The notes under the pieces were generated by a model, which ran no database searches, was not told where the DNA came from, and saw only the letters and a list, made by a program, of their open reading frames with translations. A DNA stretch of 64,000 nucleotides from assembly GCA_903871775.1 (NCBI GenBank), contig CAIQIA010000006.1, positions 43,146 to 107,145 of the forward strand. The letters are read 5' to 3'. Each line of letters starts with the position of its first letter. The stretch's first letter is position 1. The stretch is from an uncultured cyanobacterium (GTDB taxonomy: Bacteria; Cyanobacteriota; Cyanobacteriia; PCC-6307; Cyanobiaceae). Of this stretch, positions 57,185 to 63,998 are shown piece after piece. The position numbers were made by a program, and so were the translations under genes.

Positions 57185-57658
57185 ATGATCCGGTGCCTCG
57201 TGGCTGCTGCTGCCCTGTTGTCACTGCTTCCCGTGTCCCTGGGGCCAGACGGCTACGGCGCGGTGAAGTTCGGCCAGCCCCTGGCGACGGCCGACCGGGC
57301 GGTGGGGGCCCGCACGGACAATCGCCGTCTGGCACCCGCCTGCGATGTGGTGGCCTTCAACGCCTACCCGGGGGTGCGTTTCATGGTCGAGAACGGGGTG
57401 ATCACCCGCGCTGACCTGCTGGATCTGACCCTGCCCAACAGCACCGGCATCACGGCCGCCATGACCCTGGATGAGATCCGCCGGAGGCATCCCGAGGCCA
57501 TCGTTGCCCCCCACAAGTACGACCCGCAGGGGCAGACCGTCGTCATCCGCTCACCCGGCAGGCCCCGGGCGGTGGTGCTGGAGACGAGCGGGGGCCGCAT
57601 CATCCGCATCCGGGCGGGCCTACAGCCTGCGGTGGAGTACGTGGAGGGCTGTGGCTGA
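57185..57658 (+). CDS. secreted hypothetical protein
   Basis: 157 residues from the ATG at 57185 (another ATG lies at 57173). A signal peptide (MIRCLVAAAALLSLLPVSLG) is followed by DGYGAVKFGQPLATADRAVG and TRADLLDLTLPNSTGITAAM, LDEIRRRHPEAIVAPH. The repeated pattern of FGQPL/D and a hydrophobic strand is seen in small periplasmic domains of unknown role. Two Cys (ACDVV, EGCG) might pair. Its last 59 bases overlap the convergent gene, the longest such overlap in the window. Confidence 0.65.
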   Translation: MIRCLVAAAALLSLLPVSLGPDGYGAVKFGQPLATADRAVGARTDNRRLAPACDVVAFNAYPGVRFMVENGVITRADLLDLTLPNSTGITAAMTLDEIRRRHPEAIVAPHKYDPQGQTVVIRSPGRPRAVVLETSGGRIIRIRAGLQPAVEYVEGCG

Positions 57659-58268
57659 ACTCGAGCCTGAACCGGATCCGGCCGTCCTGCTCCATGCGTC
57701 GAAACAACAGCTGGGGTGCTGTCGCCTCAGCCTGGTCACTGGCCTCGATGGACGCGAGCTGGAGGCTGTCGAAGTCGCTGACCACCAGGTGATCGCCTTC
57801 GACACGCACGATCCTGCCGGCGACGTTGCCAGGCAGCCGTGCGGCAAAGCTGGCGTACGTGTCGCCCTGCATGTAGCCGAGCAGTCTGAGCATCCGGGTC
57901 TGCCGGAGTCGGAAGGGGGTGCCGTCGCGGCCGGTGTTGTTGTGCCAGTGGCAGAGGGGCATCAGGTAGCACGACCCGCCGCGGGGTACCCGTCCATCTG
58001 CATTGGGGGTCATGTGACCGCCCAAGGCGAAGCATGGATGGCTGCTCCCCGAAGGATCGGGCGCCGGCTCGCTGACATAGCAGTCGCCGTTGATGTGATT
58101 CTCGATCAACAGTGCCTTCCACGATCCGCCCAGCTTCGGATCATCTGAACTGCCCCGCACGTTGTAGAGAATCCCTGAGTAATCGACGACCTCGCAACCG
58201 GTCGATTCGAGCACCACATCACCGTACAGGGTGCCGAAGTGCGTCAGCGTTTCAACAGGGCTGGTCAT
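57600..58268 (-). CDS. hypothetical protein with HNH-like Cys/His segment
   Basis: 222 residues, no signal or membrane segment. A central stretch reads FALGGHMTPNADG, then CYLMPLCHWHNNTG, a spacing of His and Cys reminiscent of the GHV...PLCxxCH core of HNH nucleases, with His in place of a Cys and no clear catalytic set, so this is only a hint. The remainder has no family I recognise. Its ATG overlaps the stop of the transporter gene (ATGA), so it is the last gene of a three-gene minus-strand operon. Confidence 0.6.
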   Translation of the reverse strand: MTSPVETLTHFGTLYGDVVLESTGCEVVDYSGILYNVRGSSDDPKLGGSWKALLIENHINGDCYVSEPAPDPSGSSHPCFALGGHMTPNADGRVPRGGSCYLMPLCHWHNNTGRDGTPFRLRQTRMLRLLGYMQGDTYASFAARLPGNVAGRIVRVEGDHLVVSDFDSLQLASIEASDQAEATAPQLLFRRMEQDGRIRFRLEFSHSPPRTPPQAVGPPGCG

Positions 58269-59239
58269 GGATGCTCACCTGCCGGCAGTTCCCTCGGCAT
58301 GTCGGCATAGGGGTGTACGGCGGTCGGGATCACCTCACAGAGCACGGGCGTTCGCAGTGTTGTCACCAACTGCGCCTGCACATGCAGCCGCAACCCATCG
58401 ACTTCGGCGGCGCTGATCGCATCGATCGGGTTCACATAGGCCACGGCGGTGATGGTTCGGCCCATGCGGATCATGGCCAGCTCGAGCAGGTCACACCCCT
58501 GTTGCTGCAGCAGCGGTGCGATCGCCGTGCGGCTGCTCATCTGCATGGCGGCCGGGATCGAATGGCTCGATCCGGCCGCCTCGGCCACGGCACCCACGAG
58601 AATGTTCAGGGGTTCGGGCAGCAGCACCACGCTCAGCACAAGCACCAGCAGGGCATCGGCGATCGGCACCAGCGGGCTGAACACAGTGTCCAACAGCAGC
58701 GGTGCGCCCAGCAGGGCCATCCCGGTGCCTGCCGAAATCAGGGCATCGAACTGAGCCGAAACCGCCATCCCCCGCAGCATCTCACTGTTGCGCCCGCTGG
58801 TCGACCAGGCGCGCATGAAGACCTGCCACAGCGCCAGGTTCAGCAGCACCATGGCGCTGAAGTACCAGCCCAGCCCATCAAGCCGCACCGGCGGCAGCAC
58901 GGCGCCCTGCAGATGGTTCAGCACCTTGCCGGCGGCAGACACCATCGCAAAGGCGATGATGCCGAGCAGCACCAGGGTGCGGAACAGCACATACAGCGAT
59001 TCCTGCCCGGATGCGCCAAACGGATAGGCGCGACTGCGGGGCTGCTGGGCGGCCTGACTGACGCGGCTGGCGATCACCGAGGCCCCCGCCATCACCGCCG
59101 TGAAGAGTCCATCGAGCATCAGTGCATCCGAGCCCGAATGCAGAAAGAAGACCAGGGCGCTGAGGGCCCCGAAGGCGTTGCCCAGGGTGCCCAGGCGAAG
59201 GGCCCTCGCTTCCGTGGCGCTGGGATCGGCGGAGGCCAT
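58265..59239 (-). CDS. cation diffusion facilitator-like transporter
   Basis: 324 residues from the ATG at 59239 (ATG at 59251 is an alternative). Six hydrophobic helices and LDGLFTAVMAGASVIASRVS followed by RSRAYPFGASGQESLYVLFR match the CDF pattern D...S...Pf.G..r.E. The metal-site HxxxD motifs are not intact (for example SAQFDALIS in helix 5 instead of H..sDal.S), so substrate may differ from Zn/Mn. A C-terminal cytosolic domain (about 230-324) fits the family. It follows the small membrane gene by 2 bases. Confidence 0.7.
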   Translation of the reverse strand: MASADPSATEARALRLGTLGNAFGALSALVFFLHSGSDALMLDGLFTAVMAGASVIASRVSQAAQQPRSRAYPFGASGQESLYVLFRTLVLLGIIAFAMVSAAGKVLNHLQGAVLPPVRLDGLGWYFSAMVLLNLALWQVFMRAWSTSGRNSEMLRGMAVSAQFDALISAGTGMALLGAPLLLDTVFSPLVPIADALLVLVLSVVLLPEPLNILVGAVAEAAGSSHSIPAAMQMSSRTAIAPLLQQQGCDLLELAMIRMGRTITAVAYVNPIDAISAAEVDGLRLHVQAQLVTTLRTPVLCEVIPTAVHPYADMPRELPAGEHP

Positions 59240-59241
59240 GC

Positions 59242-59688
59242 TCACCACCATCCCGGGATCACCCGCCGCTGGGGCAGGGGGGTGAGCAGCCTGGTGGCCA
59301 GCCAGTACAGCAGCAGAAAATCGCCGATGTGCACCCCCAGCAGCAGCCAGCCGGGGCCTTCGGGCAAGGCCAGACTCTGCTGAATCACAACCGAACTGAC
59401 CACCACGACGAGGCCGCCCAGCCACCACAGCTGACGCTGACGTCGCTCCGCCATGGGCCGTGGCATCACCAGGGTGACCCAGACGAGCTGGGCCGCGAGC
59501 ACGATGGCGTAGCCCATCCAGAGCTTCGGCTCCATGACCCTGGCGACAAATTGTGTTGCCTGCTGTTCAGAATGGCGCAGCATCTGCAGCAGCCACGGCT
59601 TTGCAAATGCCGACAGTGTCATGCCCCAGGCCAGATCGATGGCGGTCACCAGTGCAGGCAATGACAGCTGACTGAGATGTCGCAACAT
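59242..59688 (-). CDS. small hypothetical membrane protein
   Basis: 148 residues with about four hydrophobic segments (LSLPALVTAIDLAWGMTL; LWMGYAIVLAAQLVWVTLV; LWWLGGLVVVVSSVVIQQS; GWLLLGVHIGDFLLLYWLA). No family recognised. It is the first gene of the minus-strand operon with the CDF-like and HNH-like genes, and its promoter must lie in the 129-base gap to the antiporter gene. Confidence 0.65.
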   Translation of the reverse strand: MLRHLSQLSLPALVTAIDLAWGMTLSAFAKPWLLQMLRHSEQQATQFVARVMEPKLWMGYAIVLAAQLVWVTLVMPRPMAERRQRQLWWLGGLVVVVSSVVIQQSLALPEGPGWLLLGVHIGDFLLLYWLATRLLTPLPQRRVIPGWW

Positions 59689-59817
59689 GCCGGCCGGTCT
59701 GCGTTGAGGCCATGGATTTCCTCGTTATAGACAGCGCCAGGCAGGTTGAGAACAGAACAGGCCAACGTGACGCCTGGGTTGTGGCGAGCCTATGAAGGCA
59801 AGAGTCGACGACACCCC

Positions 59818-61050
59818 ATGCACCTCACACCTCTGGCCATCGCCCTGCTGGCGGTGGCGGTGGTGATCGCCACCGCCCAGCTGCTGGGGGGGGTGGCCCA
59901 GCGGCTGGGGCAGCCGAGGGTGATGGGCGACATCGTGGGCGGCATTCTGCTGGGGCCCAGCCTGCTGGGGCTGCTGGCCCCGGGCCTGGCGGGCTGGCTG
60001 TTCAGCGCTGAGGTGAAGGATCAGCTCAACCTGGTGGGCCAGCTGGGGCTGGTGATGTTCATGTTTCTGGTGGGGCTGGAGCTGAATCCACGGCTGCTGC
60101 GGGGCCGGCTGGGGCTGGCGAGCCGCATCAGCCTGGTGGGGGTGGTGCTGCCGTTGGCCCTTGGGCTGGCCCTGGCGGCGTTTCTCGAGGGCTGGCAGCC
60201 GGCGCTGGTGCCGGGCGATCGCAGCGTCGCCGGGGCCCTGTTTCTGGGTACCGCCATGGCGATCACGGCCTTCCCGGTGCTGGCGCGGATCCTGGCGGAA
60301 CACCGCCTCACCGAAACGCCCCTGGGGGCCCTGGCCATCTCGGCGGCGGCGATCGACGATGTGGTGGGCTGGACGCTGCTGGCGGCCGTGGTGGCGATCA
60401 GCCGCTCCGGCTCGCCCCTGGCGGCCGTGCCCACGCTGCTGGCCACGGCGCTCTACGCGGTGGTGCTGCTGGTTGCCACCGCCCCCCTGCGGCGGCGGCT
60501 GGAGGGTCGCCAGCGGCAGGGGCTGCCCCCGGGGGACCTGCTGCCCACCCTTGTGTTCAGCGGTGCCCTGGTGAGCGGGGTGATCACCGAAGCCCTGGGG
60601 GTGCACGTGATCTTCGGTGCGTTTCTGTGGGGTCTGGCGATGCCTCGCAACGATGATTTTCAGCAGTGGCTGGCGCTGCGGCTCGAGACGGTGGTGGTGC
60701 GCCTGCTGCTGCCGCTGTTCTTTGCCATCAGTGGGCTCAACACCCGCCTGGAGGGGTTGAACACGGCGGCGCTGCTGCTGGCGACGGCCTTGGTGGTGGC
60801 GGTGGCGGTGGCGGGCAAGTTCTCCGGCACTTCTCTGGTGGCGCGCCTCAGCGGGGTGCCGCCGCGGGAGGCCCAGGCGCTGGGCTGGCTGATGAACACC
60901 CGGGGCCTCACCGAACTGGTGGTGCTCAACGTGGGTCTGAGCCTGGGGGTGATCACCCAGGAGCTGTTCACGATGGGGGTCGTGATGGCCCTGATCACCA
61001 CCGCCATGGCCGGGCCGCTGTTGAGCCGTCTCGGCTATGGGCGGGCCTGA
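59818..61050 (+). CDS. CPA2-type monovalent cation:proton antiporter (Kef/NapA-like)
   Basis: 410 residues, about 12 membrane helices. MGDIVGGILLGPSLLGLLAPG (split ILLGPSLLGL), LGLVMFMFLVGLELNPRLLR, AITAFPVLARILAEHRLT and the ion-site SAAAIDDVVGWTLLA (Asp pair) are CPA2 signatures. There is no C-terminal RCK domain, unlike KefB/C. It exchanges Na+ or K+ for H+. It is the last core-like gene before the low-GC accessory region. Confidence 0.92.
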   Translation: MHLTPLAIALLAVAVVIATAQLLGGVAQRLGQPRVMGDIVGGILLGPSLLGLLAPGLAGWLFSAEVKDQLNLVGQLGLVMFMFLVGLELNPRLLRGRLGLASRISLVGVVLPLALGLALAAFLEGWQPALVPGDRSVAGALFLGTAMAITAFPVLARILAEHRLTETPLGALAISAAAIDDVVGWTLLAAVVAISRSGSPLAAVPTLLATALYAVVLLVATAPLRRRLEGRQRQGLPPGDLLPTLVFSGALVSGVITEALGVHVIFGAFLWGLAMPRNDDFQQWLALRLETVVVRLLLPLFFAISGLNTRLEGLNTAALLLATALVVAVAVAGKFSGTSLVARLSGVPPREAQALGWLMNTRGLTELVVLNVGLSLGVITQELFTMGVVMALITTAMAGPLLSRLGYGRA

Positions 61051-61321
61051 AACGGCCCTGGAATCAGACCCGGGCAATCGTCAGGCCCTGGGCCTCACGC
61101 CGACGTAGGTTTCCATGGCCTGACCATTGCGTAATGTAAGTGTCGTTAATGGGATTGAAATGTCAGATCCTTTGGCTACGGCTGGGTTGTCATTGATGTC
61201 GACCCTGCCGATCTTGACGCTCGGAAGTTGTCGATTGGCCTTGATCTGCGACCCGTTGTTTTGCTATGCGTTGTGCATGCGTTGATTCTATTCCGTCGGT
61301 AGGGGCTTGAGGTCACCCTGG
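61051..61321. other. intergenic region at the border of the cassette-like region
   Basis: This stretch has no believable gene. It holds an 8-bp perfect inverted repeat, GTCAGGCC at 61080-61087 and GGCCTGAC at 61117-61124, 30 bases after the antiporter stop; no T-run follows, so termination is unsure. Base composition drops in GC from about 61130 on. The 8-bp repeat shares the (G/C)TGAC/GTCAG core with the palindromes that follow. Confidence 0.5.
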
Positions 61322-61424
61322 GCTGACCGCTGGCCATCACCTGCCCGCAGAGAGCCGCTGGAAAGAGATGTTTGGAGAGCTCAGTGATTGTTCGGTAGCG
61401 GGTCAGGTGCATGGCCGTGTCAGC
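61322..61424 (-). repeat. attC-like imperfect palindrome 1 (after mrr)
   Basis: A 103-bp element bounded by GCTGAC (61322) and GTCAGC (61419-61424). The arms pair in blocks GCTGAC, GGCCAT, CACCTG and CCCGC, with two unpaired bases in one arm, the bulged pattern of integron attC sites. It begins 3 bases after the stop of the Mrr gene in the minus-strand sense. Its right arm is 25/27 identical to that of palindrome 2. The outer boxes have GAC/GTC in place of the usual AAC/GTT. Confidence 0.65.
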
Positions 61425-61426
61425 AG

Positions 61427-62308
61427 TCAGTCCATGAACTTCTCAAAATATGCAGGGTCTACGTCATAGACAGTTCGCTTGGTCACGCCAAGCTCAACCC
61501 GCTGGAACATCTCGACCAACTTATCCCCATCAACAAGCTCGACCTGAGGCGCACCTTCGCGGTTCGCTTCCTGGATAGCTGCATTGCTGAAACCTGATGT
61601 AGTGATGATGATGCCCTTCTCAGCTCTGCCAATCATCGTATTCCTGAAGTCACCGACTTGAGCACGGGACACCAAGTTGCCCTTGGCATAGCGCTTGCAT
61701 TGGAACAGCACACGGAAGCTCACGAAGGGATTGATTTCCAGCGTTCCATAACCATCAATTCCACCATCGGCAGAGCCGCCCGTAATCTCAACATTTTCAA
61801 AATCTGATTCACGCAGAAGCTCTCTGCATACCTTCTCAAATCCCCGTGGGCTCAAAGAACGAAGGGTGCTCAACAGATCAAGCGAAGAGCCCTGATCGCT
61901 TTCGGATTCGACTGTGATAACAGGAGGTGTTTCATCTTCAGCAACCGCTTCTTGCTTTTGTTTGTGATTGGCAGCATGTATGGCAGCCCACTTTAGGAAT
62001 ATATCTCTGGCGTCATTATCGCTGAGATGCGTTTCTCTTCCTTTCTCGGTAAGCGTCCAAGTTCCATGCCTTGACGAATCGAGCATTCCCTCCCATACGA
62101 GATACTGGCGAGCCCATGCAACCTGGTTGTGAAACTTGCTCCCGCCCGATTTCAGGGTTTCGTCAAGAACCTCATCGCTAAGACACTGATTCTTCGCAAT
62201 CCGAGCTGAAACTTCGCGTGGTCGCCCCGAATCCCCCAAATCTCGCAAGGCATCCAACAGTGGACCGAACCACTGGAGGAACTCAGCCTGCGCCTTCTTG
62301 GCCATCAA
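61427..62308 (-). CDS. mrr: Mrr-type restriction endonuclease
   Basis: 293 residues. An N-terminal winged-helix Mrr_N domain (about 1-100, with FHNQVAWARQYLVWEGML and GTWTLTEKG) is followed by an acidic linker and a PD-(D/E)xK Mrr_cat domain: FEKVCRELLRESDFENVEI, the catalytic Asp in GGSADGGIDGYG and the QxK pair in FQCKRYAKG. Such enzymes cut modified (methylated) foreign DNA. No methyltransferase is near, as expected for type IV systems. GC is lower than in the core genes. It is flanked by related palindromes on both sides. Confidence 0.9.
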   Translation of the reverse strand: MMAKKAQAEFLQWFGPLLDALRDLGDSGRPREVSARIAKNQCLSDEVLDETLKSGGSKFHNQVAWARQYLVWEGMLDSSRHGTWTLTEKGRETHLSDNDARDIFLKWAAIHAANHKQKQEAVAEDETPPVITVESESDQGSSLDLLSTLRSLSPRGFEKVCRELLRESDFENVEITGGSADGGIDGYGTLEINPFVSFRVLFQCKRYAKGNLVSRAQVGDFRNTMIGRAEKGIIITTSGFSNAAIQEANREGAPQVELVDGDKLVEMFQRVELGVTKRTVYDVDPAYFEKFMD

Positions 62309-62364
62309 CCAGGGGCACTCCTGAGTCTGAGCTTACGGCTTCCACCTGCTCTTGGCACGGTGCT

Positions 62365-62467
62365 GCTAACGCTTGCCATCACCTGGCCGCACAGAGATGG
62401 TGCTTCGGGGAACTCGCTGGGCCTCGGGAAAATGAAGGGGGCGGGTCAGGAGCATGGCCGTGTTAGC
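62365..62467 (-). repeat. attC-like imperfect palindrome 2 (after mazF)
   Basis: A 103-bp element, same length as palindrome 1, bounded by GCTAAC (62365-62370) and GTTAGC (62462-62467), one base wider as TGCTAAC/GTTAGCA. These fit the AAC/GTT core of attC R boxes. Arms pair in blocks GCTAAC, GCCAT, CCTG and CCGC. It starts about 7 bases after the mazF stop and lies 56 bases upstream of the Mrr start. Confidence 0.68.
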
Positions 62468-62474
62468 AAGGCCT

Positions 62475-62810
62475 CTACACAGCGAACATCGCCTGAAGAA
62501 CACCCAGCAGCTCAGTCAACTTGGTTTCCGAAAGACTCCCCAATCGCTTGACGAGACGTTCACCATCTACGGCCCTCAGCTGGTCAGGCACAACATGTCC
62601 TTCTTTGCCGTCAAACTCGCAACGCACACGAAACGGGTATGGATGTCCACCTGTTGTCAGAGGAGCAACAATGAAAGTGCGAAGGTGAGTATTCAGCTCG
62701 TCCGGCGACACCACGACACAAGGCCTGGTCTTCCTGATTTCAGATCCTCGCGTGGGATTCAACGCGACAAGGAAGATGTCACCTCTTGAGACGCGTTCCT
62801 TCGTCACCAT
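62475..62810 (-). CDS. mazF: MazF/PemK-type mRNA interferase toxin
   Basis: 111 residues from the ATG at 62810. RGDIFLVALNPTRGSEIRKT and RPCVVVSPDELN, then FIVAPLTTGG and VVPDQLRAVDGERLVKRLG match MazF/PemK toxins, which cut mRNA at short sites. It overlaps mazE by 7 bases (ATGGTGA), the usual coupled arrangement. A GTG at 62816 is an alternative start. Confidence 0.92.
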   Translation of the reverse strand: MVTKERVSRGDIFLVALNPTRGSEIRKTRPCVVVSPDELNTHLRTFIVAPLTTGGHPYPFRVRCEFDGKEGHVVPDQLRAVDGERLVKRLGSLSETKLTELLGVLQAMFAV

Positions 62811-63052
62811 GACCACTCTTCATCATCAAACCGTGTAGCGCTCATCTCATCAAGAAGCCCCTCCGGCTCGAACGACGCTGCGGCCTCTGCCCAGCCAGCC
62901 CTCGGAAGAGCAGCGGGCCTGATGGTCAAAACCCCTGGAGATGCCTCGATCTCGACTTCGTCAGCCAGCCCCGCAACCTCAAGTAGCGGCTTGGCGAGGC
63001 GGATCCCTCTCGAGTTACCGATTTTGACCAGCTTCGCTCGAACCACCACCAC
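62804..63052 (-). CDS. mazE: MazE/AbrB-type antitoxin
   Basis: 82 residues. The AbrB-like swapped hairpin is at the N-terminus (AKLVKIGNSRGIRLAKPLLE, with the GNSxGIRL signature), and the acidic tail (EGLLDEMSATRFDDEEWSW) is the toxin-neutralising part. It binds MazF and its own promoter. The promoter should lie within 63053-63113. Confidence 0.92.
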   Translation of the reverse strand: MVVVRAKLVKIGNSRGIRLAKPLLEVAGLADEVEIEASPGVLTIRPAALPRAGWAEAAASFEPEGLLDEMSATRFDDEEWSW

Positions 63053-63113
63053 ACCCTGTAGACGTGCTCACATTGTAGCCACGGCGGCAACCTCCGCCCA
63101 TTCCCCTGTTCTG

Positions 63114-63197
63114 GCTGACGCTCAAGATCAAAAGCGGGTAGGCGACCATGACCGTTGCCGACTGCTTCGCTCCCGTCTTCTGGATCGTGATGTCAGA
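63114..63197 (-). repeat. attC-like imperfect palindrome 3 (after relE)
   Basis: An 84-bp element bounded by GCTGAC (63114-63119) and GTCAGA (63192-63197). The arms align as CTGAC, CA, GATC, AAG and CGGG blocks with unpaired bases between, and a loop of about 33 bases. It starts 8 bases after the RelE stop. Its sequence is not similar to palindromes 1 and 2 apart from the box, which would be usual for attC sites but makes this the least certain of the three. Confidence 0.45.
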
Positions 63198-63205
63198 AGG
63201 TCCAA

Positions 63206-63469
63206 TCATCGATAGGCATCTCTTCTGTGGCCCACCTTGACAACGTCGACGATACACGACTGATCATCGACAGAGTAAATAACTCGATAATTGTCTTGGC
63301 GGACACGATGGATATTCGATCTGCCCGCAAGCATTTCAGCCCCTGATGGTCGTGGCTGAGTTGTCAGTAATTTAATCCTCTCAATCAATCGAGATAACGT
63401 CGCCTTGTCCGATACATCTTGCAATTCCTTGGCAGCTGAAGGTTTGATCGTCAGACTGTATGCGGCCAC
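63206..63469 (-). CDS. relE: RelE/ParE-type toxin
   Basis: 87 residues, GTG start. AYSLTIKPSAAKELQDVSDK, LIERIKLLTTQPRPSGAEML and NYRVIYSVDDQSCIVDVVKVGHRRDAYR (quoted in part: NYRVIYSVDD, VVKVGHRRDAYR) fit the RelE/ParE fold with its basic C-terminal helix-strand. RelE cuts mRNA on ribosomes, ParE poisons gyrase; which applies cannot be settled, though VGHRRDAYR is typical of RelE. It overlaps the antitoxin gene by 89 bases. Confidence 0.88.
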   Translation of the reverse strand: MAAYSLTIKPSAAKELQDVSDKATLSRLIERIKLLTTQPRPSGAEMLAGRSNIHRVRQDNYRVIYSVDDQSCIVDVVKVGHRRDAYR

Positions 63470-63686
63470 TATCTCTTAGGCTTGTGACAAGCTCTTCGAA
63501 GCCAATACTTTGCTCACCCTCCCTCTGATCGGTGTCTCTTAAATCATCTGCATCTTCGGCCAGCGTTATGCGAACTGCTTCATTGACCATGTCAGATATG
63601 GAGCAATTACATGCAGCAGCTCTTAAGCGCAGTGCACGATGCACATCCGCGTCGAAGTAGACCGTAGCTCGTTTTGTTTCATCCAT
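63381..63686 (-). CDS. ribbon-helix-helix (CopG-type) antitoxin with extended C-terminus
   Basis: 101 residues. KRATVYFDADVHRALRLRAA and SISDMVNEAVRITLAEDADD form an RHH DNA-binding domain; FEELVTSLRDSGRI resembles the usual C-terminal toxin-binding end, after which related antitoxins stop. Here the frame continues for 25 more residues into the relE gene, giving an odd 89-base overlap. A palindrome TTGACG/CGTCAA upstream is a likely operator. Confidence 0.85.
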   Translation of the reverse strand: MDETKRATVYFDADVHRALRLRAAACNCSISDMVNEAVRITLAEDADDLRDTDQREGEQSIGFEELVTSLRDSGRIQSDDQTFSCQGIARCIGQGDVISID

Positions 63687-63695
63687 GCCATAGCC

Positions 63696-63998
63696 TTAGC
63701 GCTTTGACGTCATGTCGTCAAGACGGCGTGGCTGCCGGCTTTCCTTGGATCCTTCTGAATTGTCATTGGCACGTTCCGAGAACCACCTGCGAATAGCCGG
63801 TGCTTTCCGAGAACCATGCCGGATGGATCCTCGTGGTGGCCATTGTGTCCAGTCCCAGTTGTCAAGCGACAGCCGCTTTTGGTCCTCTGGCGACACGAAA
63901 ACTGGTCCACCTGATGGACTGCTGATGGGAGCCTTCCGGCGGCCCTTGGATCGGTGTTTCATCGGTGGGTGTCGTGTCGTTTGCGTTGGCTGCGGCAT
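63696..63998 (-). CDS. hypothetical basic protein, doubtful
   Basis: Up to 100 residues, or 88 from the ATG at 63962 (MKHRSKGRRKAPISS). It is rich in Arg, Lys, Ser and Pro with no recognised domain; SPEDQKRLSLDNWDWTQWPP and RKAPAIRRWFSERAN are the only distinct parts. Its end covers the presumed operator of the antitoxin gene, 9 bases upstream of that start. The true N-terminus could also lie outside the window. Confidence 0.35.
   Translation of the reverse strand: MPQPTQTTRHPPMKHRSKGRRKAPISSPSGGPVFVSPEDQKRLSLDNWDWTQWPPRGSIRHGSRKAPAIRRWFSERANDNSEGSKESRQPRRLDDMTSKR
63704..63721. promoter_or_regulatory. putative operator of the RHH-RelE operon
   Basis: A perfect 6-bp inverted repeat TTGACG - TCATGT - CGTCAA lies 18-35 bases upstream of the antitoxin ATG. 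RHH antitoxins bind short palindromes at their promoter, and TTGACG also serves as a -35-like box on either strand. Confidence 0.45.

Noticed and set aside
61176..61412. Minus-strand reading frame of 78 codons in the gap after the antiporter
   Set aside because: It runs through the attC-like palindrome, has no domain and no plausible start signal.
62218..62789. Plus-strand reading frames opposite mrr and mazF
   Set aside because: They cross the palindrome and are antisense to genes with clear domains.
61322..63197. CRISPR array as explanation of the repeats
   Set aside because: The repeats are long, imperfectly palindromic, separated by whole genes and not by short spacers; no cas gene is present.
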